Source of the DNA: Colwellia sp.
Lineage (GTDB): Bacteria; Pseudomonadota; Gammaproteobacteria; Enterobacterales; Alteromonadaceae
Direction: 5' to 3'
Assembly (NCBI GenBank): GCA_029938115.1
Contig: JAPYOP010000039.1
Coordinates: 1-34,655, forward strand
DNA: 34,655 nucleotides
This document shows positions 15,735-24,712 of this stretch, in pieces. Numbering within the stretch: the first letter of the stretch is position 1; the number at the start of each line of letters is the position of its first letter. The position numbers were made by a program, and so were the translations under genes. Below the pieces are notes generated by a model. That model had not been told where the DNA came from. It searched no databases and saw only the letters and a list, made by a program, of their open reading frames with translations.

Positions 15735-16667
15735 CTACCCTAATTGTCCGTTGGTGATTTGTTCTTGCTCAGCGGCAACCATATCAAGTAACCAGTCTCG
15801 AAACGCTTCTATTTTCCCAACATCTTTTTGAGTTTCACGGCAAACAACAAAGTAAGCATTTTTACTAACCAACACATCATTGAATGGACAAATCAAACGA
15901 CCTGAATCAATATCAGGCTGAGCCAATACACTATAAGCTAACGCCACTCCTTGCCCATATAACGCTGCTTGCACTACCATAGCAGAGTGACTAAAAATAG
16001 GACCATGATTAACATTTATGCCTTTAACCCCTACCTGCTTAAACCAGCGTTTCCAGTCTTTACGGGAAGTGTCATGTAACAAGGTATGATATTGCAAATC
16101 ATCTAAAGACAACAATGGCGGTTTGCCACTTGCTGCATTTTCTTGCAATAACAATGGTGAGCATACTGGAATGAGATATTCTGTTTGTAATTTATCAGCA
16201 TGAATGTTTGGCCAACTGCCTCGACCATAATAAATAGCGACATCAACATCCTCGGTTAAAGAGTTTTCAGCTTGATCTACTGCTTTTATTCTTACATCAA
16301 TATCAGGATGTAAGGCATTAAATGCACTTAACCTAGGTACTAACCACTGTATAGCAAAACTTGCCTGTGAACTAACCGTAATAGCGCCTTTTGCACCACG
16401 GGCTAATAACTTTTCTGTTGCATCATGTAGTGAGTTAAAAATATCTTTTATATCGAGGTAATACGACTGTCCTTCCTCAGTTAAAAGCAAAGAACGATTT
16501 TTTCGCATAAACAATTTTATCGCCAAATGCTCTTCCAAAGCTTTTATTTGATGACTAACTGCTGCTTGTGTTACAAATAACTCTTCTGCTGCACGGGTAA
16601 AACTCAGCTGTCTCGCTGAAGCTTCAAATGCGCGCAATGCGTTTAATGGTGGGAGTCTACTGGCCAA
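15735..16667 (-). CDS. gcvA: LysR-family regulator GcvA
   Basis: A 310-residue transcription factor very close to E. coli GcvA, which activates or represses the glycine cleavage operon in response to glycine and purines, together with GcvR. The N-terminal winged helix-turn-helix covers about 5-65 (SFTRAAEELFVTQAAVSHQIKAL in part), followed by the periplasmic-binding-like effector domain (TVSSQASFAIQWLVPRL; DVDVAIYYGRGSWP; SHSAMVVQAALYGQGVALA). The start is TTG 16667, preceded by AAAAGG; no ATG or GTG fits the family N-terminus. It heads the hydrolase-DUF423-rlmM operon. A CATTAG-N5-CTAATG palindrome upstream may be its own binding site. The gcv operon is not in this window. Confidence 0.92.
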   Translation of the reverse strand: MASRLPPLNALRAFEASARQLSFTRAAEELFVTQAAVSHQIKALEEHLAIKLFMRKNRSLLLTEEGQSYYLDIKDIFNSLHDATEKLLARGAKGAITVSSQASFAIQWLVPRLSAFNALHPDIDVRIKAVDQAENSLTEDVDVAIYYGRGSWPNIHADKLQTEYLIPVCSPLLLQENAASGKPPLLSLDDLQYHTLLHDTSRKDWKRWFKQVGVKGINVNHGPIFSHSAMVVQAALYGQGVALAYSVLAQPDIDSGRLICPFNDVLVSKNAYFVVCRETQKDVGKIEAFRDWLLDMVAAEQEQITNGQLG

Positions 16668-16700
16668 AACACACCTTTTCCTTATTAATATAAAAACAAG

Positions 16701-16720
16701 TTAACTGACTAAACAGTTAA
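16701..16720. promoter_or_regulatory. Palindrome in the gcvA upstream region
   Basis: TTAACTG-ACTAAA-CAGTTAA is a perfect 7-bp inverted repeat centred about 43 bp upstream of the gcvA start. It could be an operator or a leader hairpin; no protein can be assigned. Confidence 0.4.
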
Positions 16721-16741
16721 AAACATAGCATAACAATTATC

Positions 16742-16758
16742 CATTAGTTTTTCTAATG
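16742..16758. promoter_or_regulatory. Candidate GcvA autoregulatory site
   Basis: CATTAG-TTTTT-CTAATG is a perfect 6-bp inverted repeat, 75-91 bp upstream of the gcvA start. GcvA sites in E. coli are reported to share CTAAT; here that pentamer occurs on both strands. LysR regulators usually bind near their own promoter. It is inferred, not proven. Confidence 0.4.
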
Positions 16759-16980
16759 AATAACATTATTATTTGTCATTTTTAATTTGAAGCGCTCTTG
16801 GGTATTATAGCAACCGTAGATGAAGGACATCATCTCAAGGCTCTAAAGTAAATAGGCATAGGCTGTGTCACCCAACCCACAGCTTATGTTTTACCAAATA
16901 GAACAAGCGCGAGAAAAGTCCTAATAAATCTACCCGGAAGTAAATTATTTATTATTAGGTAACATTTAGGAAAAAACATC

Positions 16981-17283
16981 ATGAAAAATACTAACGCATA
17001 CTCTTACAAATTAGCTGTTGTGGCAACATCTCTCGTTATGGCTTATTTCACTTCAGGCATCGTTTCAATTGCCCAAGCAAGTGAATTAGTTAAAGTAGAG
17101 CCGGTTAAGCATATTGAATTAATGCAAGAAGCCAAAGATAGCTTAAAATTATCATTTTCAACTTTAGTGATCAATAACGATTTCAACAATAGCAATACTG
17201 ACTCAATTATTGCTAAGCAAAAAATGGCTGTTAATGAAAATAAAACAGTAACGTTGACTAAAACCACGCTTATCAGTGAATAA
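16981..17283 (+). CDS. Small exported protein of unknown function
   Basis: A 100-residue protein with a clear Sec signal peptide: Lys at the start, a hydrophobic core LAVVATSLVMAYFTSGIV, and probable cleavage after AQA-S (about residue 33). The mature part, about 65 residues, is Asn/Lys/Thr-rich, lacks cysteine and shows no recognisable domain. AGGA sits 9 bases before the ATG, and a good terminator follows at 17341. So it looks like a real single-gene unit, with its own structured leader and terminator. Nothing is known of its role; a periplasmic or secreted small protein is all that can be said. Confidence 0.65.
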   Translation: MKNTNAYSYKLAVVATSLVMAYFTSGIVSIAQASELVKVEPVKHIELMQEAKDSLKLSFSTLVINNDFNNSNTDSIIAKQKMAVNENKTVTLTKTTLISE

Positions 17284-17340
17284 CTTGAATAGGTTATTCA
17301 TCAAAAAATGCTCGCACATTTTAAGCAAAGGTAAAAACTA

Positions 17341-17368
17341 AAAAAGCTGTCCATTGACAGCTTTTTTT
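17341..17368. terminator. Rho-independent terminator after the small exported protein
   Basis: AAAAAGCTGTC (17341-17351) and GACAGCTTTTT (17356-17366) pair perfectly over a 4-base loop, followed by more T. The mirror A run allows it to work also for kdsA from the other strand, though kdsA ends about 80 bp away. Confidence 0.9.
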
Positions 17369-17409
17369 GTGCTTAAGAATAAGTAGAATGTTACGTTTAC
17401 ATTAATGTG

Positions 17410-17431
17410 ACTGAGTGTGTTTGTACTCAGT
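17410..17431 (-). terminator. Small stem-loop after kdsA
   Basis: ACTGAGT (17410-17416) and ACTCAGT (17425-17431) form a 7-bp stem 18 bases beyond the kdsA stop on the reverse strand. A T tract is lacking, so its role in termination is uncertain. Confidence 0.35.
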
Positions 17432-17448
17432 GTCCTAGCCTTTTAAGG

Positions 17449-18318
<870 letters not shown>

Positions 18319-18497
18319 TCAGGGTTTGATTCTATTATGTGTTAGCAATGAAGTAACTAACACTGTTCTATTGTTCGGGTAATAGCTCAACTTTAAGCTG
18401 TAATGTTCAATTAAAAGAAAAAAGCACGGAGTTGATGACTATCAATGAGTACTTTTGACGCATGAATTGGGCAATACAGCAACAAGATGAGTTGTTA

Positions 18498-19754
18498 TTA
18501 ACTTCCAATAATCCTTAACAACTGCCCACAAATCCACGCCATGTAAGTTCCTAGGGCATAGCCTAATACGGCTAACAATACGCCAACAGGTGCTAAGGAC
18601 GGGTGAAATGCTGAAGCAATCACAGGCGCTGAAGCCGCACCGCCAATATTAGCTTTACTACCAACGGCTAAATAAAATATTGGCGCTTTAATCATTTTAC
18701 CTACAATAAAGAGTAGTGCCACATGTACAAGCATCCAAATTAGCCCTATTACCATATATTTAGGTGCTTCAACAATTTGGGAAATATCCATATGTAAACC
18801 AATTGTCGCTACCAATATATAAAGAAAACTACTGCCTACTTTTGACGCACCAACGGCTTCTAATTGCCTAACTTTAGTAAAAGACATAATCAAGCCGACG
18901 GTAGTAACCAAGACAATAATCCAGAATAATTTACTGTGCAGACTAAATTTTTCTAGTTCTGGGTAATTAACTTTAAAAAACGGTACTAAAAAGTCTGCCG
19001 CTAAATGGGCAAAGCCCGCTGCGCCAAATGCTATAGCGATAATAAACATAAAGTCTTTGAGCTCAGGACGCCTTGCATGGTCACGCTCAAACGCTTCAAC
19101 TTTTTCAATTAGCTTATCAATGCCTGACGTATCGGCACCACTTTTGGCATCAATACGCTTATGGTTCGCGGCGAAATAAAGTAAGCAAGCCATCCAAAGG
19201 TTTGCAACAACTATATCGACAGTTACCATAATGGTAAATATTTTTCCATCCGCGCCATAAATTTCTTTCATGGCAAGCATATTTGCGCCGCCACCTATCC
19301 AACTTCCGGCTAACGCAGCCATACCGCGCCATACCGCATCAGGGCCAGTAACACCGATTAGCTCAGGCCAAATGGCTGATATTGCTAACAAGGCAATGGG
19401 TCCACCAATAACAACACCAACGGTTCCGGTGATAAACATAATCAAAGCTTTGCTACCCAGCGCTGTAATGGCTTTTAGATCAATACTTAATGTTAGTAAT
19501 ACTAGGCAAGCGGGTAACAAATAATATTTAGCCACATCATCAACTTGACTAACTTCAGCGCTGACAATCCCAAAAGTATTAAGTAATGACGGTAATAAGT
19601 AGCATATTAATAATGCCGGAACATATTGATAGAATTTTTTCCACACGGGGTGTTGGCTATTAGAGCTATAAAAAACAAAGCCTAAAATTATTGCTAATAA
19701 ACCTAAGACAGTTGCGTCATTGGTTATTAGTGGCGTAGCTAGTGATGCAGACAT
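18498..19754 (-). CDS. DUF819 (YjcL-like) multi-pass membrane protein
   Basis: A 418-residue protein with about 10-12 membrane helices and a cytosolic charged loop around residues 205-235 (IDKLIEKVEAFERDHARRPELKD). The family signature is visible in GSWIGGGANMLAMKEIYG (about 150-167) and in the near-symmetrical VGSKANIGGAASAPVIASAFHP (361-382). These two Gly-rich stretches suggest inverted repeats, as in many secondary transporters. The substrate is unknown for DUF819. The start has GGA 6-8 bases upstream. It lies between sirB1 (48 bp) and kdsA (206 bp), so it has probably joined an older sirB1-kdsA operon. Confidence 0.85.
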   Translation of the reverse strand: MSASLATPLITNDATVLGLLAIILGFVFYSSNSQHPVWKKFYQYVPALLICYLLPSLLNTFGIVSAEVSQVDDVAKYYLLPACLVLLTLSIDLKAITALGSKALIMFITGTVGVVIGGPIALLAISAIWPELIGVTGPDAVWRGMAALAGSWIGGGANMLAMKEIYGADGKIFTIMVTVDIVVANLWMACLLYFAANHKRIDAKSGADTSGIDKLIEKVEAFERDHARRPELKDFMFIIAIAFGAAGFAHLAADFLVPFFKVNYPELEKFSLHSKLFWIIVLVTTVGLIMSFTKVRQLEAVGASKVGSSFLYILVATIGLHMDISQIVEAPKYMVIGLIWMLVHVALLFIVGKMIKAPIFYLAVGSKANIGGAASAPVIASAFHPSLAPVGVLLAVLGYALGTYMAWICGQLLRIIGS

Positions 19755-19802
19755 CTATTTTCCTATTATTTTAATTCTTATTATAAGTAGCTTAACTATA
19801 AA

Positions 19803-20630
19803 TTAATGAAAAGTGGGTTCACTTAACGTTATATTATCGAGTTGAATTTTTAATAGTTGTGCTGCGGGATCTTTCGGACACTGCTCAACAAAATAACGAT
19901 AATCATCAACCGCCACTTTAAAGCAATCTAACTGGTGAAGCAAAAATCCTCTATCACGACGTTGTAGAGGATCGTCAGGATTTAATGACAATAGTAAGTC
20001 AACGCACAATAAAGCCTTATCAAATAACTGTTCACGTATTAACGCGCTTTTTAGTGAGCTTAAGTACTCTACTAATATGGCTTGGCGATTCATATCCATT
20101 AATTCATGTTGACTCGGATCGCCATCTAAATCATCAAGACGTAAATCTAGCTCATGCCAATTTAAAGACTCTCCGGTTACTGCGTCAAAGATAATGGCAT
20201 ATTTATCATCACAATTGATCCGCACCATGACTTTACTGGGAACAAAAACTAAATCTGCAACAAAGCCACAAGCATTGACTATTTCACACACAAATGTTGC
20301 TTTGACTATGGGTGACATTAAGCGTTGATTCAAGCTAGACGCTATTTTAAACGATTTCACCGGCCAATACATTTTATGATTATCAATAAAAAGATGTTGA
20401 TAAAAAAGCTCATTCAATAAAATTTCAGCTTGCTCTAACGGAGACTCTATTTCAGCTATAACGGCCTGACACTGTTCAATAATAGTTTCTAAACTATTAA
20501 ATGATAGTTCACCGTTTGCTACTTGCTCATCAGCTTTATCTACCTGAAAAATATATTCTTCAAGCAATACTAATGTTTGTAATAAATCTTTTTCTTGAGA
20601 CTGAAGCTCGGATAATAACAGTGTATTCAT
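19803..20630 (-). CDS. sirB1: SirB1-family protein (transglutaminase-like plus TPR)
   Basis: A 275-residue cytosolic protein. The middle part (about 80-165) corresponds to the transglutaminase-like SirB1 core, and the C-terminal 90 residues form TPR-like helices (LFDKALLCVDLLLSLNPDDP; RDRGFLLHQLDC; DDYRYFVEQCPKDP). The latter match E. coli SirB1/YchA closely. The Cys/His positions of active transglutaminases are not kept, as also in E. coli SirB1, so it is probably not an active enzyme. SirB was named in Salmonella for an effect on invasion gene expression, but its molecular role is unclear. It sits 29 bp after sirB2 in the hemA-prfA-prmC-sirB2-sirB1 run. Confidence 0.88.
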   Translation of the reverse strand: MNTLLLSELQSQEKDLLQTLVLLEEYIFQVDKADEQVANGELSFNSLETIIEQCQAVIAEIESPLEQAEILLNELFYQHLFIDNHKMYWPVKSFKIASSLNQRLMSPIVKATFVCEIVNACGFVADLVFVPSKVMVRINCDDKYAIIFDAVTGESLNWHELDLRLDDLDGDPSQHELMDMNRQAILVEYLSSLKSALIREQLFDKALLCVDLLLSLNPDDPLQRRDRGFLLHQLDCFKVAVDDYRYFVEQCPKDPAAQLLKIQLDNITLSEPTFH

Positions 20631-20659
20631 AAATTTTTAATGATTCTTAATGGCTAAAA

Positions 20660-21028
20660 TTATAAGAAGAACATTGGCTCACGAGTCATTGCCAAGCGAA
20701 CAATCAGCATAACCCAGCCCATAGCACCTAAATAGCCGATAATTTGCATCGACCTATTTCTGGCAAGTTTTAAGGTGTAATAGCCAGTAAAAATATACGC
20801 GATTACTGCTAATAGCTTTTCACCTAACCATAACTGCTCTATGGGGTTCATTGAATATTGCACCGCCATGATTACACCAAGTGATAGCAATAAAGTATCA
20901 ATGACATGCGGCGCTATCTTTACCCACTTTGCTTGTAATTTTTCTGAATTGGCTAATAGCCAAATAAAACGTAAAGTAAATAAACTAATACTGAGTACCG
21001 CTAAGGTCATATGTAGATGTTTAAACAT
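20660..21028 (-). CDS. sirB2: SirB2-family membrane protein
   Basis: A 122-residue inner-membrane protein with four hydrophobic segments (about 6-26, 41-61, 70-88, 98-115). The start KHLHMTLAVLSISLFTLRF and the ARNRSMQIIGYLGA segment are typical of the SirB family. The function is unknown. The ATG at 21028 has a good Shine-Dalgarno (AAGGAG, 21033-21038 on the reverse strand). Immediately upstream of this lies a five-copy hexanucleotide repeat, between the prmC stop and the ribosome site. Its place next to prmC and sirB1 is conserved in E. coli (ychQ). Confidence 0.9.
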   Translation of the reverse strand: MFKHLHMTLAVLSISLFTLRFIWLLANSEKLQAKWVKIAPHVIDTLLLSLGVIMAVQYSMNPIEQLWLGEKLLAVIAYIFTGYYTLKLARNRSMQIIGYLGAMGWVMLIVRLAMTREPMFFL

Positions 21029-21042
21029 TGTTAACTCCTTCT

Positions 21043-21072
21043 ATTGTTATTGTTATTGTTATTGTTATTGTT
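21043..21072. repeat. Hexanucleotide microsatellite (ATTGTT)5 before sirB2
   Basis: Five perfect tandem copies of ATTGTT (AACAAT on the coding strand of sirB2), with a degenerate sixth copy ATTTTG. They end 4 bases before the sirB2 Shine-Dalgarno sequence and begin 11 bases after the prmC stop. Changes in copy number would alter the spacing between the genes, not the reading frame. Confidence 0.92.
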
Positions 21073-21083
21073 ATTTTGTGATA

Positions 21084-21989
21084 TTAGTTCTGGAATATAG
21101 CCCAAGTAATGCGTTCATGACCATTTAAGTCTTGCTCAGTTTGTGAGTTTTCATAACCTAAAGCAGTTAATATTGCTCGAACAGCGTGCCCTTGTTCAAA
21201 ACCGTGTTCAAAAAACAACTTGCCTTTGGCAGATAAAAAAGCTCTGGCAACATCAGCAATATGCTTTATATCGGCTAAACCTTTTTCATCCGCAATCAAA
21301 GCTGATTTGGGCTCAAAACGTACATCACCTTGGCTTAAGTTTTCATCATTGCTATCAATATACGGTGGATTTGAAACAATCACATCAAATTTTTTATTAG
21401 CACCAACTTGAGCAAACCAGTCACTTTGAAAAATATTGACTTGCTCTAAATTAAGGCATTTGGCATTACACTTTGCAAGTTGCACGGCATCCGCATTAAA
21501 ATCAATAGCATCAATGTGCCATGTTGAGTTTTCACTAGCCAATGCTAAAGCAATGGCGCCAGTGCCTGTACCTAAATCAAGGCAGCTAATATTTTTTTTG
21601 CCTTGATATTGCTCAAGTACCAGTTCAACTAAGGTTTCAGTGTCTGGTCGAGGAATAAGTGTCGCGGTAGAAACCTTTAAAGGCAGTGACCAAAATTCTT
21701 TTATACCAATAATGTAGGCGATAGGCTCACCTTGAATACGGCGAACGAGTAATTGCAAGAAGTGAAGTAACTGCTTATTGTTAAGCAATTTATCAGGCCA
21801 AGTAAGTAAATAACTACGCGCTTTATCGAGTACAAAACAGAGTAATATTTGTGCATCAAGTTTGGCGCTATCAGAATTTTCTTGTAGCAACAGTTGAGCC
21901 TGCTTAATTAAATTGGCGATAGAGTTATCACCAATTAATCTCAGCCGATAATTTTTAAGAAACACATCTTTATTCACAAAATCACTCAA
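21084..21989 (-). CDS. prmC: Release factor glutamine methyltransferase
   Basis: PrmC N5-methylates the glutamine of the GGQ motif of release factors RF1 and RF2, using SAM. This 301-residue protein has the SAM loop CLDLGTGTGAIALALA (136-151), the segment PRPDTE (113-118) and the substrate-binding NPPY (207-210). Its partner prfA lies immediately upstream, 16 bases away. The start is uncertain: the frame opens with TTG at 21989. A GTG at 21977, with GAGTGA before it, is an alternative giving 297 residues. Either is about 20 residues longer at the N-terminus than E. coli PrmC. Any correct start lacks ATG. Confidence 0.94.
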   Translation of the reverse strand: MSDFVNKDVFLKNYRLRLIGDNSIANLIKQAQLLLQENSDSAKLDAQILLCFVLDKARSYLLTWPDKLLNNKQLLHFLQLLVRRIQGEPIAYIIGIKEFWSLPLKVSTATLIPRPDTETLVELVLEQYQGKKNISCLDLGTGTGAIALALASENSTWHIDAIDFNADAVQLAKCNAKCLNLEQVNIFQSDWFAQVGANKKFDVIVSNPPYIDSNDENLSQGDVRFEPKSALIADEKGLADIKHIADVARAFLSAKGKLFFEHGFEQGHAVRAILTALGYENSQTEQDLNGHERITWAIFQN

Positions 21990-22005
21990 AAAACTATTCT
22001 ACACC

Positions 22006-23094
22006 TTAATGCTGTTCGGCAAGCTCAGCTAATAGATCTGCTTGATTTTCTTGCATAATCGGCTCCATAATTAATTGCAAGCTACCTTCCATAATCTCAT
22101 TTAAGCGATAAAGCGTTAAATTAATACGGTGATCGCTCATGCGTCCTTGTGGAAAGTTGTACGTGCGAATGCGCTCAGATCGATCACCACTGGCGACCAA
22201 GTTACGACGAGAGGATTCTTCTTCGCTACGGCGTTTTTCATCTTCAGCTTGTTGTAAACGCGCTTGCAAAACAGACATAGCTTGCGCGCGGTTTTTATGC
22301 TGTGAGCGTTGATCTTGACACTCAACGACAACACCTGATGGTATATGGGTAATACGTATTGCAGAATCTGTTTTGTTTACATGCTGCCCACCGGCACCCG
22401 AGGCGCGGAAGGTATCAACTTTCAAATCGGCTTTGTTAATTTCAATAGCATCTGATTCTGGTATTTCAGGCATCACAACAACGGTACAAGCAGAAGTGTG
22501 CACTCGACCTTGTGACTCAGTTTGAGGAACGCGTTGCACGCGATGACCACCAGATTCAAACTTCATGTAACCATAAACGCCTTCGCCGTTAACTTTCATG
22601 ATTAACTCTTTATAACCGCCTTGTTCGCTTTCATTGCTATTCATTATTTCAATTTTCCAACCTCGCTTTTCAGCATAACGGCTGTACATTCTAAATAAAT
22701 CACCTGCAAATATAGCGGCTTCATCACCACCGGCGCCAGCACGAATTTCTACAAAACAGTTATTATCGTCATTAGGGTCGCGAGGCAATAATAAAATTTG
22801 TAATTCATCAGCTAATGCAGCGACCGATTTTTTAGATTCTTTAAATTCTTCTTGCGCCATTTCGCGCATATCAGGATCTTCATCTTTTAGCATTGATTCT
22901 GCAGCAGCAAAATCATCCTCGGCACCTTGATAGTTTTTAAACACAGCAGTGACTTCGTCCAAACGCTTAAATTCTTGAGATAAGGTACGAAACTTGTCTT
23001 GATTGCTAATAGTTTCAGGATCGGATAATAATGCTTGGACTTCCTCAAAACGTTCAACTAACGCTTCAAGTTTGTGATAAACGGACGATTTCAT
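22006..23094 (-). CDS. prfA: Peptide chain release factor 1
   Basis: A 362-residue RF1 that recognises UAA and UAG in the ribosomal A site and triggers peptide release. The catalytic GGQ is at 235-237 within [17 protein letters not shown]; Gln237 is the expected target of PrmC. The stop-codon recognition tripeptide is P-Q-T (190-192, in [10 protein letters not shown]), an acceptable PxT variant. The acidic [11 protein letters not shown] (120-130) and C-terminal DHRINLTLY are intact. Length is normal. It lies between hemA and prmC as in E. coli. A 145-bp gap separates it from hemA. Confidence 0.97.
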   Translation of the reverse strand: MKSSVYHKLEALVERFEEVQALLSDPETISNQDKFRTLSQEFKRLDEVTAVFKNYQGAEDDFAAAESMLKDEDPDMREMAQEEFKESKKSVAALADELQILLLPRDPNDDNNCFVEIRAGAGGDEAAIFAGDLFRMYSRYAEKRGWKIEIMNSNESEQGGYKELIMKVNGEGVYGYMKFESGGHRVQRVPQTESQGRVHTSACTVVVMPEIPESDAIEINKADLKVDTFRASGAGGQHVNKTDSAIRITHIPSGVVVECQDQRSQHKNRAQAMSVLQARLQQAEDEKRRSEEESSRRNLVASGDRSERIRTYNFPQGRMSDHRINLTLYRLNEIMEGSLQLIMEPIMQENQADLLAELAEQH

Positions 23095-23239
23095 TAAATA
23101 ATCTTTCTTTTAAAGGAGTTAGTAAAGGAGTAATTAAACTAGGAAAAACTAAACTGGCGCTATTCTAGCACAATGGGAATTTATACATAGTCAAAGCTTC
23201 GACTATTCAATAATGACAAAATAATTTTTATGAAAGTGA

Positions 23240-24508
23240 TTAATCAGAGCTATCAATATTAAAAATATCACGTAGATAAATTAATTTGTCTAGTTCGCCA
23301 CCTTGGGCAGCCGATTGTAATGCACTTGTAGGCGCATGCATAAACTTATTAGTAAGCTTTGTTGCCAGTTCACCAATAACGGCTTCAGAGTTTTTACCGC
23401 TTTTTAATTGCGCCAATGCTTTTTCAAGTAATTGATCTCGTTCACTTAAGCACTGTTTTCTAAAATTAATTACTGTATCTTGAGTATTTAAACCCCGAAG
23501 CCATGACATAAAACTGTCTGACTGGTTTTCAACAATACTCTCAGCTTCAACGGCGGCTTTACGACGGCTTTCCATATTTTGGGCAATGATACTTTGCAGA
23601 TCATCTACGGTATATAAAAACACATCATCTAGGTCGCCAACCTGCTCTTCAATATCACGAGGAACAGCTAAATCAACCATAAATATAGGCTGATGACGAC
23701 GTTTTGTTAATGCTTGTTCTACCATACCTTTACCAATAATAGGTAACGTAGAAGCCGTTGAACTAATGACAATATCAACTTTTGCCATGTGCTCTGGAAT
23801 TTGTGCCAAGGTAATAACATCAGCACCTATTTGCTTAGCCATACTTTCCGCACGCTCTATAGTGCGATTAGCAACAGTAATTTTACCGACCTTATTTTCA
23901 TATAAGTGCTTAGCAACAAGTTCGATAGTTTCACCGGCACCAACCAATAACACTTTAGTTTTTTCAAGACTCGCAAAAATATGCTTGGCTAAATTAACAC
24001 TGGCAAAAGCAACAGAAACAGCACTTGCACCAATTTCAGTTTCAGTGCGCACTTGCTTAGCAACACCAAAAGTACGTTGAAACAGTCTATCCATTACTAA
24101 CGCCATAGAGCCTGCAGCTTTTGCATGGCTATAAGCTTGCTTCATTTGGCCTAAAATTTGCGGTTCACCTAACACTAAAGAATCAAGCCCACAAGCAACA
24201 CGCATCATATGATTAACGGCTTGTTGATCTTGGTGCCAGTAAAGGCTAGGTAAAATAGTAGAGGCAGGCACTTTGTGATAGTTTTCTAACCATTGCACTA
24301 TACGCTCTTGGGTAAGTGCAATATCTCCATCTTGAACAATATAAAGTTCAGTTCTGTTACAGGTAGATAAAATAGCAACTTCACGACACTGCACCGCAGC
24401 TAACATTTCTTGTAGGGCAGCAGAAATCTTATCGGGATTAAAAGAAATTTTTTCTCTTACCGCGACAGGGGCAGTTTTGTGATTAATTCCAACAGCAACT
24501 ATGGACAA
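23240..24508 (-). CDS. hemA: Glutamyl-tRNA reductase
   Basis: HemA reduces glutamyl-tRNA(Glu) with NADPH to glutamate-1-semialdehyde, the first committed step of haem synthesis in the C5 pathway. This is a 422-residue enzyme. The catalytic Cys50 is in STCNRTELY, the tRNA/substrate region is GLDSLVLGEPQILGQ, and the NADPH loop is VLLVGAGETIELVAKHL. A C-terminal dimerisation domain follows. The start is TTG at 24508 (aligning with MTLLALGINH of E. coli). An in-frame TAG lies four codons upstream, so no ATG is possible. A poor start may limit translation of this control-point enzyme. It is divergent from lolB, with a CRP-like palindrome between. Confidence 0.97.
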   Translation of the reverse strand: MSIVAVGINHKTAPVAVREKISFNPDKISAALQEMLAAVQCREVAILSTCNRTELYIVQDGDIALTQERIVQWLENYHKVPASTILPSLYWHQDQQAVNHMMRVACGLDSLVLGEPQILGQMKQAYSHAKAAGSMALVMDRLFQRTFGVAKQVRTETEIGASAVSVAFASVNLAKHIFASLEKTKVLLVGAGETIELVAKHLYENKVGKITVANRTIERAESMAKQIGADVITLAQIPEHMAKVDIVISSTASTLPIIGKGMVEQALTKRRHQPIFMVDLAVPRDIEEQVGDLDDVFLYTVDDLQSIIAQNMESRRKAAVEAESIVENQSDSFMSWLRGLNTQDTVINFRKQCLSERDQLLEKALAQLKSGKNSEAVIGELATKLTNKFMHAPTSALQSAAQGGELDKLIYLRDIFNIDSSD

Positions 24509-24580
24509 TGTAATAAACCTATTGATATTTTTTCATTAACAACGCAAGTATAGCGTAAGCGTAGCCTTTAAAATATGATC

Positions 24581-24596
24581 TGTGATAAAAATCACA
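24581..24596. promoter_or_regulatory. CRP/FNR-family palindromic site between hemA and lolB
   Basis: TGTGA-TAAAAA-TCACA matches the CRP consensus TGTGA-N6-TCACA exactly. It lies 73 bp upstream of the hemA start and 117 bp upstream of the lolB start. It could act on either promoter. CRP-family relatives with similar half sites cannot be excluded. Confidence 0.6.
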
Positions 24597-24712
24597 AAAA
24601 AGAATAATTCTTTTTCAATACAACTTTTGGTATTAAAAGCATTATCATCAGTTGAATTGCCTAAGTTGCTGTGTTCCAATACCTATCCATTTACGTACTT
24701 CTTAAGTTATCA

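Larger units (their letters stand above)
16668..16980. other. 313-bp divergent intergenic region gcvA / small exported protein
   Basis: No gene is seen. Besides the two palindromes near gcvA, the half nearer the small gene contains a short stem GATGA/TCATC (16819-16823/16830-16834) and a longer stem-loop at 16857-16888 (CATA-G-GCTGTG paired with CACAGC-T-TATG). These could be part of a structured 5' leader. I could not match them to a known riboswitch class. Confidence 0.5.

Noticed and set aside
16800-16960. Known riboswitch (cyclic di-GMP, TPP or glycine) before the small exported protein
   Set aside because: Stem-loops are present, but none of the conserved core sequences of these classes could be found.
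19803-20630. Loss of transglutaminase active-site residues in SirB1 as a novelty
   Set aside because: E. coli SirB1 also lacks them, so this is normal for the subfamily.
20841-21128. Plus-strand frame with a YCYCYC repeat
   Set aside because: The repeat is the translation of the ATTGTT-type microsatellite; the frame runs antisense to sirB2 and part of prmC.
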